DNA of 64,000 bases from an uncultured Candidatus Entotheonella sp. (GCA_951828535.1 OX639990.1:2529300-2593299), one strand, 5' to 3'. Shown: positions 43,255-53,217, numbered from the stretch's first letter. Notes: generated by a model not told the origin, from the letters alone. Program-made: numbers and translations.

Positions 43255-43815
43255 TCAGGCAGCCTTCCTCAACTGAAAACTCCTTCCTTCTTCCCGTTTG
43301 GCATGGGTCAAATCCAAGACCCGGAATCGCTTCTGGACCGGAACCGAAATTGACGGTGAGAGTGAGTCGGATGCTGCAAGATCCTCTAGGTACCGCATGT
43401 TCTGCGGAAGCGCCAGGAGGCGAAGGTATCGATCATTCGCTTGCGTCTGGATGTTTATACCATTCTCCCAGCGATTCAGTGAGGCTTCGCCAAGTCCGGT
43501 CACCTGGGCAAATTTTGCTCGCGTCATCCGATGATAGTCTCTGATGTGCCGAATTTCGCCGGGCGACAGAACCCCAAAGTGCTCACAAACCGCCTCATGT
43601 TTCACGCGTTCGGCCACTTCATCAAGGTATTCGAATTCACAGGTGTCACACCGGCGCACCGGCAGGGTTACCGTCAGTTCCACCGCCGATTCCCCGGACC
43701 CATAGTAAAATGAGTGACGATGCTGCGAGGTTGTGATCCCCTCACTGCCGCACAGCGGACAGGCAGTATCCATCCGCACTGCCCGCACCGAGGCTGTCGA
43801 GTGTCGGTGATCCAT
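43255..43815 (-). CDS. MqsA-like antitoxin (zinc finger plus HTH)
   Basis: The 186-residue product has two CxxC pairs (ACPLCGSEG and RRCDTCEFEYL) forming a YgiT/MqsA-type zinc domain, then an Xre-type helix-turn-helix (YHRMTRAKFAQVTGLGEASL, NRWENGINIQTQAND). MqsA proteins bind a toxin through the zinc domain and repress their operon through the HTH. The partner is probably the preceding gene (12 bp upstream). The protein is longer than MqsA (131 residues), with an extra C-terminal region ending in basic residues. ATG 43815 with GAAGGA upstream. Confidence 0.8.
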   Translation of the reverse strand: MDHRHSTASVRAVRMDTACPLCGSEGITTSQHRHSFYYGSGESAVELTVTLPVRRCDTCEFEYLDEVAERVKHEAVCEHFGVLSPGEIRHIRDYHRMTRAKFAQVTGLGEASLNRWENGINIQTQANDRYLRLLALPQNMRYLEDLAASDSLSPSISVPVQKRFRVLDLTHAKREEGRSFQLRKAA

Positions 43816-43827
43816 CTTCCAGTTCCT

Positions 43828-44187
43828 TCAATTTTGCCGTTTCGAGTAGTGAAAGCTGCGCCCGATGATCTGCCCCGACCCCAATTGCAGCTTGACGTAG
43901 AGTGGGGGCCGGCCGGGCTCAATGTCGATCTTCATCACATAGGCCTTGGCCCCCGGTGGCTTCCGCAGTTCCACGATCTCGACTGGGTGTTCGTCCTCGA
44001 GCTTGGACGCGATTAGCTCCCAGGCCGACGCGTCTGTAAAGTGGGTGTCGAGCACCCCGTCTGGGTTGCGGACCTGCTCCGGACGCCAGTCAGTCGGGCG
44101 GTCCCTTGTGAACTCCGTATTGCGGGCTCGACCCCTTCTTGCAAGGACAACCAACTGGTGCCTGATCGACGCGTCCAGTGCCATCAT
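43828..44187 (-). CDS. Putative toxin paired with the MqsA-like antitoxin
   Basis: The 119-residue product has a central segment ASAWELIASKLEDEHPVEIV and a conserved-looking C-terminus PLYVKLQLGSGQIIGRSFHY. This YVKLQL-GRSFHYS ending occurs in small proteins paired with YgiT-zinc-finger antitoxins, and the length, gene order and 12-bp spacing suit a toxin-antitoxin pair. No catalytic residue can be assigned with confidence; the late Arg-Ser-x-His is a candidate. Start ATG 44187 or 44184. Confidence 0.6.
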   Translation of the reverse strand: MMALDASIRHQLVVLARRGRARNTEFTRDRPTDWRPEQVRNPDGVLDTHFTDASAWELIASKLEDEHPVEIVELRKPPGAKAYVMKIDIEPGRPPLYVKLQLGSGQIIGRSFHYSKRQN

Positions 44188-44284
44188 CGGGAGTTATCCA
44201 TGTCGGAGACAATCATATGACTGCCAGATTTGGATATCAAGGCCTTCCTGACGGATATCTGGGCCTGTGAAACTATACGTGACA

Positions 44285-44665
44285 TCATTTGATGGAATAA
44301 ACCTTAACCCTGTCGGGAACCGAGGCGGTGCCACCGCGCGCTTTCGCGGCCACCCGTACGACCGGATGTGCTGGAGGCGCGGGATCGAACACCGTCTGAA
44401 GCAACCGAACCATGCCTGGACGATTGGTCAGGTTGAGCGCATGAACCATACGATCAAGGAGGCGACTGTCAAGCGTTTCCATTACGATAGTCATGAGCGG
44501 CTTCGCAGCCACCTGAACGACTTTGTTTCAGCCTACAACTTCGCGCGACGCCTCAAGACCCTGCGGGGCCTGACGCCCTACGAATACGTCTGCAAGGTGT
44601 GGGCGCTGGAACCCGAAAGATTCAAAGTCGATCCATACCATCAAATCCCAGGACCGTACACCTAA
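44285..44665 (+). pseudogene. IS481-family transposase, C-terminal fragment
   Basis: The segment GIEHRLKQPNHAWTIGQVER, MNHTIKEATVKRFHYDSHER and LKTLRGLTPYEYVCKVWALE is the end of an IS481 rve transposase, including the catalytic Glu in GQVER. The first two aspartates and the N-terminal HTH are missing. About one third of the gene remains. The 44666-44971 gap that follows holds no recognised gene. Confidence 0.85.
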
Positions 44666-44971
44666 TCCGTAAACAATTAGGTATAAGCCATCCAACTCCT
44701 TTTTGTCAGAAGACGGAAGCCGGGATCGACGAAGCGTTCGTCTGGATCGAATCCGCAGAGCTTTCTTAACGCTCCACGACTTTCGCCTGATACTCCCACC
44801 TCACCTAACCTATGATCAGAAAATCCCAATGATCGGCTACAAGGTCGTCTGCTCTTGCCGATGGCATTACCTTAGCATGAACCGCACATACCAGACCCCC
44901 ACGTGGTTAGCTGATTGCGTTACACTGCTTCATATCTTGATGTCAGAACCAGGTCGGAAAGAGAATCGAAA

Positions 44972-46567
44972 ATGGCAAGAGCCGTAGAAGGCGCGCGCGC
45001 CTCTACCGTATTGGCGCTGGATACCGAAGCGCCGAGCTACAAGTGGTTGGTGGCCGCTATCGTCCTGGTGGCAGGGGGAACCCAGACGTTCGCCGGCAAC
45101 AGCGTGAATCTCGCCATTCCCAGGCTGATGGCGGCGTTTGGCACGGACTTGGCGACCACGCAATGGGTCACCACCGGCTTTCTCATCACCCGCACGCTGA
45201 TGATCCCCATGCTGGGCTGGCTCGGCGCAGTCATGGGGAACCGCAATCTGTTCGTGACCATCATGGCGGGTTTTGTCATTTCATCGATCGGCTGCGGCTT
45301 GGCTACCAATCTGCCCATGCTGGTTTTCTTCCGACTGCTGCAAGGTATCGCGCTGGGACCGATGGAGGGCCTGACGGCAGTCATTCTGGTACAGACGTTT
45401 CCGGCCCGGCAGCGGGGCTTGGCGCTGGGGCTGCGCACTGTCGGCTGGTCGGCCGGACACATCATTTCGTTCACCCTGGGCGGTTACCTCCTTGAGTACG
45501 TCTCATGGCGCCTGATCTTCTTCATGGGCCTGCCCACCGGCGTCTTGTCGGTGCTGTTGGGTTGGTTGATGCTCCCGCAGCAACGCGATGGGCGCCGCGA
45601 GCCGGTCGACTACCTGGGTCTCATGTTCCTGGGCGGCTTTCTGGTACCGCTGCTGCTGGCTATCAGCCTGGCGCGGGACCGCAGCACCGCCGTGTCAACC
45701 ATCGTGCTCCTGGGCATCGGCGCCGCGTCCGGCGGTGGCCTGTTCATCCTGTGGGAGCTGTTCACCCGCTTCCCCGCCGTGAACCTGCGGCTGTTTCGCC
45801 GGGCTGGGCTTCGAAACGTCTGCGTCACGGCGTTTTTCAACATGATCGGCCTGTTCGGCGCCCAATTCATGGTGCCGATCTTTCTGCAGCAGGTGATGGG
45901 GTTCACGCCATTACAGGCTGGCCTGATCATCGTGCCGGCGCTGATCGTGTCGGGACTGAGCGGTGTGGTCAGCGGCCGTCTCAACGACCTGATTTCCCCT
46001 GCCGTCATGGCCACGGTCGGGTTCGTGGTGCTCACCGGCGTGTTCATGAGTTTCGCCACGGTTACGACGTTGACGACCGCCGGCGTGCTGATCGGCTACA
46101 TCATTCTGTACCGCACGTGCATGTTTTCGACCATCACCTCGCTGACAGCGCTCAACGTTCAGATGCTGCCGCCCGAGGACGTGCGCATGGGCCAGGGCTT
46201 GATGGGCGTCACGCGCAACATCGGCGCCAGCCTCGGCGTCACCGTGACCAGCGTGTTCTTTGAGCGCCGCCGCGCCGCGCACCAATTGGTGAGCTACCAC
46301 GAGTACGACGCCATGGCGCCCACGCATGCGACGGCTCTGGATGACGTGAAGCGCTATCTGAATCAAGCCGGAATCATGGACGGAAGCGCGGATTGGGGAG
46401 CCTTGAAGACGATCAAGCAGCAAATGGACCTGGAAGCCGTTGCCGCCGGCTTCCGCGACAGCTTTCTGATGATTGGCGTGGCGTTCCTCTTGGCCTGTCT
46501 GCCCATGGCGTGGATTGTCGTGCGGCGGCTGACCAGCCGGCCCCGGAGCCAGGCAAGCCCGGCGTGA
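44972..46567 (+). CDS. DHA2-family MFS exporter (EmrB/QacA type, 14 TM)
   Basis: Proton-driven drug or metabolite exporter of the inner membrane. The 531-residue protein has about 14 hydrophobic segments; VNLAIPRLMAAFGTDLATTQ and WVTTGFLITRTLMIPMLGWL give the DHA2 start, FFRLLQGIALGPMEG the motif C-like region and GLMGVTRNIGASLGVTVTSV a late helix pair. ATG 44972 was chosen because the family begins about 25 residues before the first helix. No linked membrane-fusion protein (EmrA) is present. Substrate unknown. Confidence 0.9.
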   Translation: MARAVEGARASTVLALDTEAPSYKWLVAAIVLVAGGTQTFAGNSVNLAIPRLMAAFGTDLATTQWVTTGFLITRTLMIPMLGWLGAVMGNRNLFVTIMAGFVISSIGCGLATNLPMLVFFRLLQGIALGPMEGLTAVILVQTFPARQRGLALGLRTVGWSAGHIISFTLGGYLLEYVSWRLIFFMGLPTGVLSVLLGWLMLPQQRDGRREPVDYLGLMFLGGFLVPLLLAISLARDRSTAVSTIVLLGIGAASGGGLFILWELFTRFPAVNLRLFRRAGLRNVCVTAFFNMIGLFGAQFMVPIFLQQVMGFTPLQAGLIIVPALIVSGLSGVVSGRLNDLISPAVMATVGFVVLTGVFMSFATVTTLTTAGVLIGYIILYRTCMFSTITSLTALNVQMLPPEDVRMGQGLMGVTRNIGASLGVTVTSVFFERRRAAHQLVSYHEYDAMAPTHATALDDVKRYLNQAGIMDGSADWGALKTIKQQMDLEAVAAGFRDSFLMIGVAFLLACLPMAWIVVRRLTSRPRSQASPA

Positions 46568-46672
46568 GTTTGCGAGCGGCTGACCGAACGCGCTAACATG
46601 GGCTGCAACCGTTTCTAACCTTCGATGACTCACAACCTTGACGAATCGGCGCCGCGGCGCTCCGGAGGTTTC

Positions 46673-47815
46673 ATGCCAGTCTTGCGACGGAAAATGCATC
46701 TCAGCCTCGGCGTCTACCTTAGCGTGCTTGTCACCTTTTGCGTGGCCGTAAGCGCAGTGGTGGTCGAGGCTAAGCAGCTGCCCCTGCACACCCTCAACCT
46801 GCCGCCCGGATTTTCCATCAGCCTCTACGCCGATGATGTCCCGAACGCCCGCGCCATGGCCCTGAGCCCCAGCGGCGTCGTGTTCGTGGGCAGCCGCCGC
46901 GCGGGCCGGGTCTACGCCGTTGTGGATCGCGACGGCGACCATAAGGCGGAAACCGTCATCCCCATCGCCCACGGATTGAACCTGCCCACCGGCGTTGCGT
47001 TCCGCGACGGCTCGCTGTACGTGGCCGAGGTGAGCCGTATCCTCCGCTACGACGACATTGAAGCCAGATTGGACCGCCCGCCGCGGCCTTCAGTGGTTAT
47101 CAACACCCTGCCCAACGACCGCCATCACGGCTGGAAATTCATCGCCTTCGGCCCCGACGGCCTGATGTATGTGCCGGTCGGCGCGCCTTGCAACGTGTGC
47201 GAGCGCAACGACGACCCGCGCTACGCCGCCATCCTCCGCATGCGTCCGGACGGAACCGGGTTGGAACCGTTTGCCCGCGGGGTGCGCAATTCGGTAGGAT
47301 TCGACTGGCACCCGGAAACCCACGAGCTCTGGTTCACCGACAACGGCCGTGACATGCTGGGCGATAATCTTCCCTCGGACGAACTCAATCACGCCCCACG
47401 CGCCGGGCTGCACTTCGGCTTTCCATACTGCCACGAGGGCAAAATTCCCGACCCGAGATTCGGCAGCGAGCGGCCGTGCTCGGCGTTCGAGCCGCCGGTG
47501 GTTGCCCTCGGTCCGCACGTCGCCGGGTTGGGGATGCGGTTTTACACAGGCAGCATGTTTCCCGAGGCGTACCGGCATCAGATCTTCGTGGCGCAGCACG
47601 GCTCCTGGAATCGCAGCACGCCGATCGGCTATCGCGTCATGCGGGTGAAACTGGCGGGCAACCAGGCTGAGGAGTACGAGGTGTTCGTGGACGGCTGGCT
47701 GCGCGGCGCGCAAGCGTGGGGACGCCCCGTGGACGTGCTAGTCATGCCCGACGGCGCCCTGCTGGTTTCGGACGATCGCGCCGGCGTCATCTACCGCATC
47801 ATCTATGAGCAATGA
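46673..47815 (+). CDS. PQQ-dependent sugar (sorbosone/glucose) dehydrogenase family protein
   Basis: The 380-residue product has an N-terminal signal segment (LSLGVYLSVLVTFCVAVSAV) and a six-bladed propeller of the GSDH/sorbosone dehydrogenase type: GLNLPTGVAFRDGSLYVAEV, HGWKFIAFGPDGLMYVPVGA with PCNVCER, GVRNSVGFDWHPETHELWFT and FVAQHGSWNRSTPIGYRVMR. Expected in the periplasm, oxidising sugars or alcohols with PQQ. ATG 46673 is preferred because GGAGG lies 4 bp upstream; ATG 46625 gives 16 more residues. Confidence 0.88.
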   Translation: MPVLRRKMHLSLGVYLSVLVTFCVAVSAVVVEAKQLPLHTLNLPPGFSISLYADDVPNARAMALSPSGVVFVGSRRAGRVYAVVDRDGDHKAETVIPIAHGLNLPTGVAFRDGSLYVAEVSRILRYDDIEARLDRPPRPSVVINTLPNDRHHGWKFIAFGPDGLMYVPVGAPCNVCERNDDPRYAAILRMRPDGTGLEPFARGVRNSVGFDWHPETHELWFTDNGRDMLGDNLPSDELNHAPRAGLHFGFPYCHEGKIPDPRFGSERPCSAFEPPVVALGPHVAGLGMRFYTGSMFPEAYRHQIFVAQHGSWNRSTPIGYRVMRVKLAGNQAEEYEVFVDGWLRGAQAWGRPVDVLVMPDGALLVSDDRAGVIYRIIYEQ

Positions 47816-47850
47816 TGCCCCCCGTTTCCTGCGGAGTGAAAAGCGAACCC

Positions 47851-48246
47851 ATGTCACGAATCGTCAGCCTGCATCTGCGTCCACGGTACGCCGAGACCGA
47901 TCAGATGGGCATCGTCTACTACGCCAATTACTTGGTGTGGTTTGAATGCGGCCGCTCGGAATACATGCGGGCGGTCGGCATGCCGTACACCGAGTTGGAA
48001 AGCCGCGGGTATTACTTCCCGGTCACCGAATTCCAGTGCCGCCTGACCGCTTCCGCGCGTTACGATGAGGAAATCACCGTGCATACCCGCGTGCAGGAGC
48101 TGAAATCCCGCCAACTGTGCTATGCCTACGAAGTCACCCGACAGGAGCAACTCCTGGCCTCCGGCACGACTACGCACATGTGTGTCAACGACCAGCAACG
48201 GCCGGCGAGATTCCCGCAATGGCTGCTGGATGGGCTGAGTGGCTGA
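47851..48246 (+). CDS. Hotdog-fold acyl-CoA thioesterase (YbgC/4-HBT type)
   Basis: The 131-residue product has the YbgC pattern RPRYAETDQMGIVYYANYLV with the catalytic Asp, followed by WFECGRSEYMRAVGMPY and FQCRLTASARYDEEITVHTR. Hydrolyses small acyl-CoAs; exact substrate unknown. A near-identical copy of its first two thirds occurs at 63784-64000, with homology starting 23 bp upstream of the ATG in both places. It is complete here, following the sugar dehydrogenase by 35 bp. Confidence 0.9.
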   Translation: MSRIVSLHLRPRYAETDQMGIVYYANYLVWFECGRSEYMRAVGMPYTELESRGYYFPVTEFQCRLTASARYDEEITVHTRVQELKSRQLCYAYEVTRQEQLLASGTTTHMCVNDQQRPARFPQWLLDGLSG

Positions 48247-48297
48247 CCCCTCCTGCAGTACGACAGCCCATCTTTTCCCACAGGATGAAGGGGAATG

Positions 48298-48690
48298 TCG
48301 CGAAAAAAGGTCCGGTAGGGGTTCGCATATGGCCGCATGAGATTGGCGTGTTTGTCCGGTCCGAGGACGAGATGGAGCGGGCATTCAGGGCCGTCCACGC
48401 CGGAATGTCCGCGGTGGCATTGGATGAGCGCTCGGACGCTACACCCGGCAGCATGGCGGTCGGAACGATGCATCTCGCCAAGGGCCTGGAGTTCCTCGCC
48501 GTAGCGGTCGTGGCGTGCGACGGCGAAATCCTGCCATTGCAATCCAGGAACGAAAGCATCGCCGATGATGCCGACCTGGTGGGTACCTACGGGACCGAGC
48601 GGCGCCTCCTCTACGTAGCGCGCCCGCGACCATCTGCTGGTGACCGGCGTGTAGCCTGTCCGAATTTCTCGATGATCTGCGGACGAATCT
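48298..48690 (+). pseudogene. UvrD/Rep-type helicase, decayed C-terminal fragment
   Basis: VGTMHLAKGLEFLAVAVVAC, then DDADLVGTYGTERRLLYVA, is helicase motif V and its surroundings (usual form GTMHxAKGLEF). Motif VI (CTRARDHLLVTGV) appears one frame away as RARDHLLVTGV followed by a stop, and SEFLDDLR follows in a third frame. The N-terminal helicase domains are absent. It fills most of the gap between the thioesterase and ndk. Confidence 0.75.
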
Positions 48691-48800
48691 GTGATCCCGG
48701 CCACGGCGCCGGTTCTCCGGCGCATGAAGCAGGGGGCCGCGTGAGGAAGGTCAGGGGGTTTGCTGGCGAGACGCCCGCGTACCAAGGTGGGAACAGCAGG

Positions 48801-49229
48801 TCAGCGGGGTTCTGCCTCGTGACATGCCAGTTGGCTGAAGAAGAACGGGATTTCCTGCGCCGCCGAAGCGGGCGAATCGGACCCGTGGATGGAGTTTTTC
48901 TCCACGTCAACACCGAATTCCTGCCGCAGGGTGCCCGGCGCCGCTTGGCTCGGGTCGGTGGCGCCCATCACGTCTCGCAAGGTCTTGATGGCCTCATCGC
49001 GTTGCAGCAGCAGCGGAATGATCGGCCCTGACGCCATGTAGGCGGTCAGGCTGTCGAAGAACGGCCGCTCGCGGTGTACGGCGTAAAAACGCTTGGCGTC
49101 GTCCTGGCTGAGGCGGATCATTTTCAGCCCGAGCACGACGAACCCCTCGCCTTGCAAGCGTGCGATGATGTTGCCGGCCAGGTTGCGCCCCACGGCATCC
49201 GGTTTAATGATGGCTAGCGTGCGTTCCAA
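48801..49229 (-). CDS. ndk: Nucleoside diphosphate kinase
   Basis: Transfers phosphate between nucleoside di- and triphosphates. The 142-residue product begins MERTLAIIKPDAVGRNLAGN, has the IRADFG-type region modified to LRQEFGVDVEKN and the catalytic histidine in NSIHGSDSPASAAQEI (about residue 116). It follows sucD by 12 bp, so ndk is probably expressed with sucCD, which make the nucleotide it would use. Confidence 0.97.
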   Translation of the reverse strand: MERTLAIIKPDAVGRNLAGNIIARLQGEGFVVLGLKMIRLSQDDAKRFYAVHRERPFFDSLTAYMASGPIIPLLLQRDEAIKTLRDVMGATDPSQAAPGTLRQEFGVDVEKNSIHGSDSPASAAQEIPFFFSQLACHEAEPR

Positions 49230-49241
49230 ATTTCTGCCCTT

Positions 49242-50117
49242 TCAGGTGTTCCCGTCCAACACGTCCGCCACTGCCGCGCCGATGCCGGCGGGGCTGCGGA
49301 CGACCGTGAGACCGTTTTCTTCCATAGCCGCAATTTTCGAGGCCGCGGTGCCTCGGGCGCCGTCGATGATCGCCCCGGCGTGCCCCATGCGTCGGCCTGT
49401 GGGCGCGCTTTGTCCGGCGATAAATCCGACCACCGGCCTGCTGACGTGCTCCGCAATATAGGCAGCCGCTTCTTCCTCCGCTGAGCCGCCGATCTCTCCG
49501 ATCAGAACAATGACGTCAGTGTCCGCATCCGCCTCGAACAGGCTCAAGCACTGCACGAAATTGAGACCGCCGATGGGGTCGCCGCCAATGCCGACGCAGG
49601 TGGATTGGCCGATGCCGCGCGCCGTGAGTTGCGCCACGGCCTCGTACGTCAGCGTGCCGCTGCGGGAGATCACCCCGACGCGTCCGGGTTGGTGAATATG
49701 TCCCGGCATGATGCCCACCTTGGCCTTCCCCGGCGAAATGACGCCCGGGCAATTGGGGCCGATCAGGGTGGCGTCTTTGCCCGCCATGTAGCGTCGCACG
49801 GTGACCATGTCGAGCACTGGAATACCGTCGGTGATGCAGACGACCAGGCCGATGCCGGCGTCGATGGCCTCGCAGATGGCGTCCGCCGCGAACGGCGCGG
49901 GCACGAAAATGATGCTGGTGTCGGCGCCGGTGTCGGCCACGGCGCCGGCCACCGTGTTGAACAGCGGCCGCCCCAAGGCTGCGCCGCCGCCCCGGCCCGG
50001 ATTCACGCCGCCGACATAGCGCGTACCGTAGTCCACCGCCTGCTCGGCGTGAAACCGCCCTTCTCGTCCCATGCCCTGCACTAGCAGGCGGGTGTTTTCG
50101 TCGACCAGAATGCTCAC
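49242..50117 (-). CDS. sucD: Succinyl-CoA synthetase alpha subunit
   Basis: TCA-cycle enzyme; binds CoA and carries the phosphohistidine. The 291-residue product has [20 protein letters not shown] (CoA-binding Rossmann start), [20 protein letters not shown] and the active-site His in [18 protein letters not shown] (about residue 246). Overlaps sucC by 4 bp. Confidence 0.97.
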   Translation of the reverse strand: MSILVDENTRLLVQGMGREGRFHAEQAVDYGTRYVGGVNPGRGGGAALGRPLFNTVAGAVADTGADTSIIFVPAPFAADAICEAIDAGIGLVVCITDGIPVLDMVTVRRYMAGKDATLIGPNCPGVISPGKAKVGIMPGHIHQPGRVGVISRSGTLTYEAVAQLTARGIGQSTCVGIGGDPIGGLNFVQCLSLFEADADTDVIVLIGEIGGSAEEEAAAYIAEHVSRPVVGFIAGQSAPTGRRMGHAGAIIDGARGTAASKIAAMEENGLTVVRSPAGIGAAVADVLDGNT

Positions 50118-51331
50118 GCTTCGTCCTGCGCCATGAAGCCCCTTCCCTTGAGGGAGGGGCTGGGGAGGGGTGAATGGATGACTTGCGACACCTTGGCAGC
50201 AGCGTCTGCCATGTCGTCCGCCACCAGAAAATTCAGCCCCGATTCGGCGAATAACCGCCGGCCTTCTTCGGCGTTCGTGCCGGCAATGCGAACAATCACC
50301 GGAACCTCGACTGCCACCTTGGATACCGCGTGCAACACGCCTTCCGCGAACACGTCGCAGCGCAGAATACCGCCGAAGACGTTGATCAGCACCGCCCTGA
50401 CGTGCGGGTCAGCCATCAGAATGCGAAACGCGTTTTCCACCCTGTCGGCGTTGGCGGCGCCGCCAACGTCCAGAAAATTGGCCGGGGAACCGCCGCCCAG
50501 CTTGATGACGTCCATCGTAGCCATGGCCAACCCGGCGCCGTTGACGATGCAGCCGACGTTGCCGGAGAGTTTGATGTACGTCAGGTCATACGCGGCCGCC
50601 TCGACTTCCAGCGGGTCTTCCTCGGCGGGGTCGCGCAGCGCCGCAACGTCGGCGTGGCGGAACAGGGCGTTGTCGTCGAACTGCATCTTGGCATCGAGCA
50701 CGACGGGGCGGTCGTCGGGTGTCAGGATCAGCGGGTTGACCTCCAGCAGGGAGCAGTCCTTGGCGCGGAACACGCCATAAAGTTGTTGCAGCAGGGGTGC
50801 CAAGGCGCGTTGCACCGCAGCATTGACGGGTAAATTGGCAACCAGCCCGCGGACCTGGAAGTCGGCCAAGCCGAGCAGTACGTCGACGTGGGTACGGAAG
50901 ATTTTCTCCGGGTGGTCGGCCGCCACCGTTTCGATGTCCATGCCCCCGGCTGGGCTGAGCATCAAGGCCGGCTGGCCGGCGGCGCGGTCGATGAACAGGC
51001 TGCAATACAGCTCTTGGGCGATGTCGCAGCCTTCCTCGACGAGAACCTGACGCACTTCCTGCCCTTGCGGACCGGTTTGCGGCGTTACCAGACGGCTCCC
51101 CAGCAGTTGCCCGGCATATTGTTCCACCTCCGCGAGGCTGGCGGCCCGTCGGATACCGCCGCCCTTGCCACGCCCGCCGGCGTGGATTTGCGCCTTGACG
51201 ACCCAGCGTTCGCCACCAAGCGTTTCGGCCGCTTGTCTCGCCTGCGCCGCGGAAGCTGCCGACGACCCAGCCGGGACGGGCACGCCATGCTCCCGCAAGA
51301 TCGTTTTGGCCTGATGCTCATGGATTTTCAC
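50114..51331 (-). CDS. sucC: Succinyl-CoA synthetase beta subunit with repeat-derived C-terminus
   Basis: ATP-grasp subunit binding nucleotide and succinate. The 405-residue product has [58 protein letters not shown], and [18 protein letters not shown]. The normal end ([17 protein letters not shown]) is followed by [18 protein letters not shown], encoded by a dispersed palindromic repeat (50140-50172) also found twice inside carB. The extension replaces the last few residues and should lie on the protein surface. Confidence 0.96.
   Translation of the reverse strand: MKIHEHQAKTILREHGVPVPAGSSAASAAQARQAAETLGGERWVVKAQIHAGGRGKGGGIRRAASLAEVEQYAGQLLGSRLVTPQTGPQGQEVRQVLVEEGCDIAQELYCSLFIDRAAGQPALMLSPAGGMDIETVAADHPEKIFRTHVDVLLGLADFQVRGLVANLPVNAAVQRALAPLLQQLYGVFRAKDCSLLEVNPLILTPDDRPVVLDAKMQFDDNALFRHADVAALRDPAEEDPLEVEAAAYDLTYIKLSGNVGCIVNGAGLAMATMDVIKLGGGSPANFLDVGGAANADRVENAFRILMADPHVRAVLINVFGGILRCDVFAEGVLHAVSKVAVEVPVIVRIAGTNAEEGRRLFAESGLNFLVADDMADAAAKVSQVIHSPLPSPSLKGRGFMAQDEA
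50140..50172. repeat. Dispersed palindromic repeat within the sucC 3' end
   Basis: Contains the 15-mer CCTTGAGGGAGGGGC (50146-50160) flanked by C- and G-runs that pair. The same 15-mer lies at 55886-55900 and 56016-56030 inside carB. Here it encodes [10 protein letters not shown]. Confidence 0.85.
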
Positions 51332-51443
51332 GGCTGTTCCTTCGGCCTCAGAGTCGGGCGTCGGTTACACGGGATCGGCTATACTGCCGTTAACGTTGGT
51401 TTTTGGATCGCTTCGGGTCCACAAAAGGAAGGGAAAACGGTTC

Positions 51444-52319
51444 GTGGCAAGACATATTTTGCATCGCCGCAAGCGCCTGGGGCAGGTGTTTTTGCGCGAT
51501 CGGCTCGTTGTCGAAAAAATCATGCACATTGCCGCCCTTGCGGCCGGCGAGACCGTGCTGGAAATCGGTCCGGGCCGGGGGATTCTCACCACCGCTCTGG
51601 CCCGCCAAGCGACCGCTTTGTACGCCTTGGAGATCGATCCGCGTTACGCCCAGGCCATGCTGCAACGATTCGCTGCTGCATCGCACGTTCACATCCTCCA
51701 GGCTGACGCGCGGGCTTACGACTACCACCAACTACCGCAGCCCCTGGTCGTCGTGGCCAATCTGCCGTATCAAGCGGGTATGGCGATTCTGACACAACTC
51801 TTTCGCTTCCGCCATCGGCTGAGCCGCCTTGTCGTCATGCTGCAAAAGGAAGTCGCCGCTCGCCTGCTTGCCAAGCCCAACTCCTCGGCGTACGGCGCCA
51901 CGTCCGTGTTTTTCCAGTATTACGCCACCCTGCAGCACGGCCTCGAGGTCTCACGGCACGCCTTCACGCCCGTGCCCGCGGTTGATTCAACCGTTATCAC
52001 CCTGACGCCCTACGCCGAACTGCCGTGGCAGGGCCACGATGAGCAGTTGTTCTCCCGCGTCGTCCGGCACGCCTTTGCCCACCGCCGCAAGCTGCTGCGC
52101 GGCAACCTCCTCAGCCTCCCCGATCCGTCCCTCAGTCAAGCCGTTATCGCGCAGGCTTTCGCCGCCCTCGGCCTCGGTAGCAACGCACGGGCGCAGGAAC
52201 TGCCTGTTGCCCAATTTATCCAACTCAGCGAGACGTTGCGTCGATTGGTGTCGAATGGGGGCGCCTGTCAGAGCGAGGGCGGTTGCAGCAACTTGCCGAG
52301 CCTGTCCCAGCGGATGTAG
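51444..52319 (+). CDS. rsmA: 16S rRNA dimethyladenosine transferase
   Basis: Dimethylates two adjacent adenines near the 3' end of 16S rRNA (KsgA). The 291-residue product has RKRLGQVFLRDRLVVEKIMH, the AdoMet loop VLEIGPGRGILTTAL, and the catalytic NLPY motif in VVANLPYQAGMAIL. GTG 51444 has AAGGAAGGG upstream; open codons before it lack the family start. Its last 52 bp overlap the end of lepB on the other strand. Confidence 0.95.
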   Translation: MARHILHRRKRLGQVFLRDRLVVEKIMHIAALAAGETVLEIGPGRGILTTALARQATALYALEIDPRYAQAMLQRFAAASHVHILQADARAYDYHQLPQPLVVVANLPYQAGMAILTQLFRFRHRLSRLVVMLQKEVAARLLAKPNSSAYGATSVFFQYYATLQHGLEVSRHAFTPVPAVDSTVITLTPYAELPWQGHDEQLFSRVVRHAFAHRRKLLRGNLLSLPDPSLSQAVIAQAFAALGLGSNARAQELPVAQFIQLSETLRRLVSNGGACQSEGGCSNLPSLSQRM

Positions 52320-53071
52320 TCCGGAAAGCTGGTGGCGCGGTTCCACGACCAGTAGATGAAGAAGGCTTTACCCTTGATGCGCGTGCTGCGCACCAAGCCC
52401 CAGAAGCGGCTGTCCCTGCTGTTGCCGCGGTTGTCGCCCAGGGTGAAGTAGTAATCGTGCTCCACTTCTAGCGGCCCGACGGGCTGACGCAGGGTCGTTC
52501 CGGGCGGGAACAGCGGCCCGTAGAACACCTGAAAACCGTCCAGCGCCTGACCATGGTCGCGTGGGTAAAACATCCCGGAGGGAATAGGAACACGTTCGCT
52601 GTTGAGGTAAAGATTCTGATCTTGCCGGATCTCAACCGTGTCTCCCGCCCGCGGGACGACAACCGGTCCGAAGTTCTCGTGCCCCAAGGACGCCGTCCCG
52701 TGCAGGTACCATTCCTGCTCCAGCGCATCGCCGTTCACGTAAACCCGTCGGTCTCGGACTTCCACCCTGTCGCCGGGAAGCGCGATGACGCGCTTGATGA
52801 AATCGCGCTCCTCGTCCCAAGGATATCGGAAGACAATAACGTCGAATTGTTTGGGGTCGGTGAGGTGATAGAGAAATTTGTTCACCAGAATGTGGTCGCC
52901 GATGAGCAGGGTGTCCTCCATGGAACCCGAGGGGATCTTGAAGGCCTGCACGACAAACTGGCGCAGGATCAGAGCCAGAACCACGGCAAAAATGATCGAT
53001 TCGGCGTATTCGCGAAAAACGGATTTTTGCCGCTTTTGTCCGCTCGGGTTTCCTCTCGGTCCTGGTACCAT
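52268..53071 (-). CDS. lepB: Signal peptidase I
   Basis: Cleaves signal peptides at the outer face of the inner membrane. The 267-residue product has one N-terminal membrane segment (YAESIIFAVVLALILRQFVV), catalytic Ser in FKIPSGSMEDTLLIGDHILV (about residue 56), catalytic Lys in RDFIKRVIALPGD (about residue 107), and the box E GDNRGNSRDSRFWG. ATG 53071 taken; a TTG at 53098 would add nine residues. It follows pyrD in the same direction after 146 bp. Confidence 0.95.
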   Translation of the reverse strand: MVPGPRGNPSGQKRQKSVFREYAESIIFAVVLALILRQFVVQAFKIPSGSMEDTLLIGDHILVNKFLYHLTDPKQFDVIVFRYPWDEERDFIKRVIALPGDRVEVRDRRVYVNGDALEQEWYLHGTASLGHENFGPVVVPRAGDTVEIRQDQNLYLNSERVPIPSGMFYPRDHGQALDGFQVFYGPLFPPGTTLRQPVGPLEVEHDYYFTLGDNRGNSRDSRFWGLVRSTRIKGKAFFIYWSWNRATSFPDYIRWDRLGKLLQPPSL

Positions 53072-53217
53072 TTTTTCTACTCTCTTGTGGGCGCCCAACG
53101 CCCCTAGCGGGGCGGACTCGGTATGATGGAGGTCAGTATAAACGAGGCACTATAGACGATTGAAATGTGCATTGCCATTGCCAGGAAACCGCACGCCTAA
53201 GCCGCGTGTCTCGGTTG

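Noticed and set aside
48247-49031. 304-codon plus-strand gene after the thioesterase
   Set aside because: Only the central part resembles UvrD helicase and its motifs are split over frames, so a pseudogene fits better than a gene; its end overlaps ndk antisense.
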